Notes under the pieces: generated by a model
What the model was told of the DNA's origin: nothing
The model's database searches: none
Seen by the model: the letters and a program-made list of their open reading frames with translations, nothing else
Made by a program: the position numbers and the translations under genes
Part shown: positions 48,791-49,298 of the stretch, in pieces
Position numbering within the stretch: the first letter of the stretch is position 1
Layout: each line of letters opens with the position of its first letter
Source: Pseudomonadota bacterium
GTDB lineage: Bacteria; Pseudomonadota; Gammaproteobacteria; JAKAQQ01
Length of the DNA: 49,298 nucleotides
Assembly (NCBI GenBank): GCA_021839245.1
Contig: JAKCBQ010000003.1
Coordinates: 77,970 to 127,267 of the forward strand
Direction: 5' to 3'

Positions 48791-49298
48791 ATGGAGATCC
48801 CCTCCGAGACCCGCGTTGCGGTGATCGGCCTGGGCTACGTCGGTCTCCCTCTTGCACTCGCCTTCCGTCGCCACCACCCCACGATCGGCTTCGACCTGAA
48901 CGCGAAGCGCATCGACGAGCTTCGCCGCGGGGAGGACCGAAGCGGGGAGGTCCTCCCCGAGGAGCTCCGCGCCTCTCCCTCCCTCGTGCTCACCGACCGC
49001 CCTTCCGAACTCCGCCGGGCGAACACCTTCGTCGTCGCCGTCCCCACGCCCGTCGATGAGACGAAACGACCGGACCTGAGCCTCTTCCGCCACGCTTCCG
49101 AGATCGTCGGCGCCGCCCTCACTCCCGGGGCGCTCGCCGTCTACGAGTCGACCGTCTATCCCGGCGCCACGGAAGAAGTGGCGCTCCCCATCCTCGAGCG
49201 CATCTCGGGTCTGCGCGCCGGCGAGGACTTCGATCTCGGCTACAGCCCCGAGCGCATCAACCCCGGCGACCGGGTCCACACGCTGTCCACCCTCATCA
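48791..49298 (+). CDS. Nucleotide-sugar dehydrogenase (WecC/TviB/WbpO type), partial
   Basis: The first 169 codons of an NAD-dependent UDP-sugar 6-dehydrogenase, cut by the right edge. The start ATG at 48791 gives MEIPSETRVAVIGLGYVGLP with the dinucleotide loop GLGYVGLP, then VGFDLN-type IGFDLNAKRIDELRRGEDRS, VVAVPTPVDETKRPDLS, VYESTVYPGATEEVALPILE and LGYSPERINPGD. The YSPERINPGD form is typical of the UDP-HexNAc dehydrogenases, which make uronic acids for polysaccharides. It follows gspN by 1 bp and may be cotranscribed, or start an unseen polysaccharide cluster. The catalytic Cys is outside the window. Confidence 0.92.
   Translation, partial: MEIPSETRVAVIGLGYVGLPLALAFRRHHPTIGFDLNAKRIDELRRGEDRSGEVLPEELRASPSLVLTDRPSELRRANTFVVAVPTPVDETKRPDLSLFRHASEIVGAALTPGALAVYESTVYPGATEEVALPILERISGLRAGEDFDLGYSPERINPGDRVHTLSTLI

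Overview
This is about 49 kb of ordinary chromosome, roughly two-thirds G+C, densely packed with genes on both strands. Gene content and order (metG-rsxB-nth-DUF1841, nadK-recN, bamE against rnfH-ratA with smpB divergent, fabD-fabG-acpP-fabF-mltG-tmk-holB-pilZ, purM-purN, an Mla lipid-transport operon, a type II secretion cluster) point to a Gram-negative gammaproteobacterium. The class I aldolase and the metG-rsxB-nth block recall xanthomonad-like or sulfur-oxidiser-like lineages, but I cannot name a genus. No rRNA, tRNA, CRISPR array, prophage or insertion sequence was seen.

Layout. 1-2747 (minus): an ilvC-like gene, pssA, a family 4 uracil-DNA glycosylase and the start of rimI. 3242-5588 (plus): proS and a small lytic transglycosylase. 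5605-10675 (minus): two groups, DUF2066 / CDP-alcohol phosphatidyltransferase / hda / DUF4398 / LysM lipoprotein, and a glycosyltransferase with acylphosphatase. 10785-13232 (plus): purM, purN, DUF3108. 13390-15456 (minus): an AsmA-like protein. 15509-22255 (plus): metG in two pieces, rsxB, nth, DUF1841, nadK, recN, bamE. 22161-22917 (minus): rnfH and ratA. 22984-23476 (plus): smpB. 23473-24384 (minus): a sulfurtransferase. 24461-28554 (plus): an SDR dehydrogenase and a MarR-EmrA-EmrB drug-efflux operon. 28614-29678 (minus): a methyltransferase. 29791-30728 (plus): UspA and MAPEG. 30954-35121 (minus): class I aldolase and mlaFEDCB. 35257-42024 (minus): the fab / mltG / tmk / holB / pilZ block. 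42128-42832 (minus): a rhombosortase-like rhomboid. 43055-48789 (plus): gspGHIJKLMN. 48791 to the end: a truncated nucleotide-sugar dehydrogenase.

How the genes work together. Most units are housekeeping: translation (proS, metG, smpB, rimI), purine and NADP synthesis, fatty acid and phospholipid synthesis, DNA repair (udg, nth, recN), control of replication (hda) and outer-membrane maintenance (bamE, mla, mltG). Genes are tightly coupled: I count twenty junctions with a 4-nt NTGA stop/start overlap, with start codons ATG, GTG, TTG and probably CTG.

No clearly new multi-gene system was found. The points most worth a second look are: the ilvC-like protein that has lost two catalytic residues but keeps the fold; a methionyl-tRNA synthetase whose C-terminal tRNA-binding domain is a separate overlapping gene; translational coupling of a phosphatidyltransferase to hda; a 95-nt tail-to-tail overlap of bamE and rnfH; a rhombosortase divergent from the type II secretion cluster; a major pseudopilin with histidines where the calcium loop normally has aspartates; and a recurring -10 box with a GC-rich discriminator, with smpB and nadK probably leaderless.
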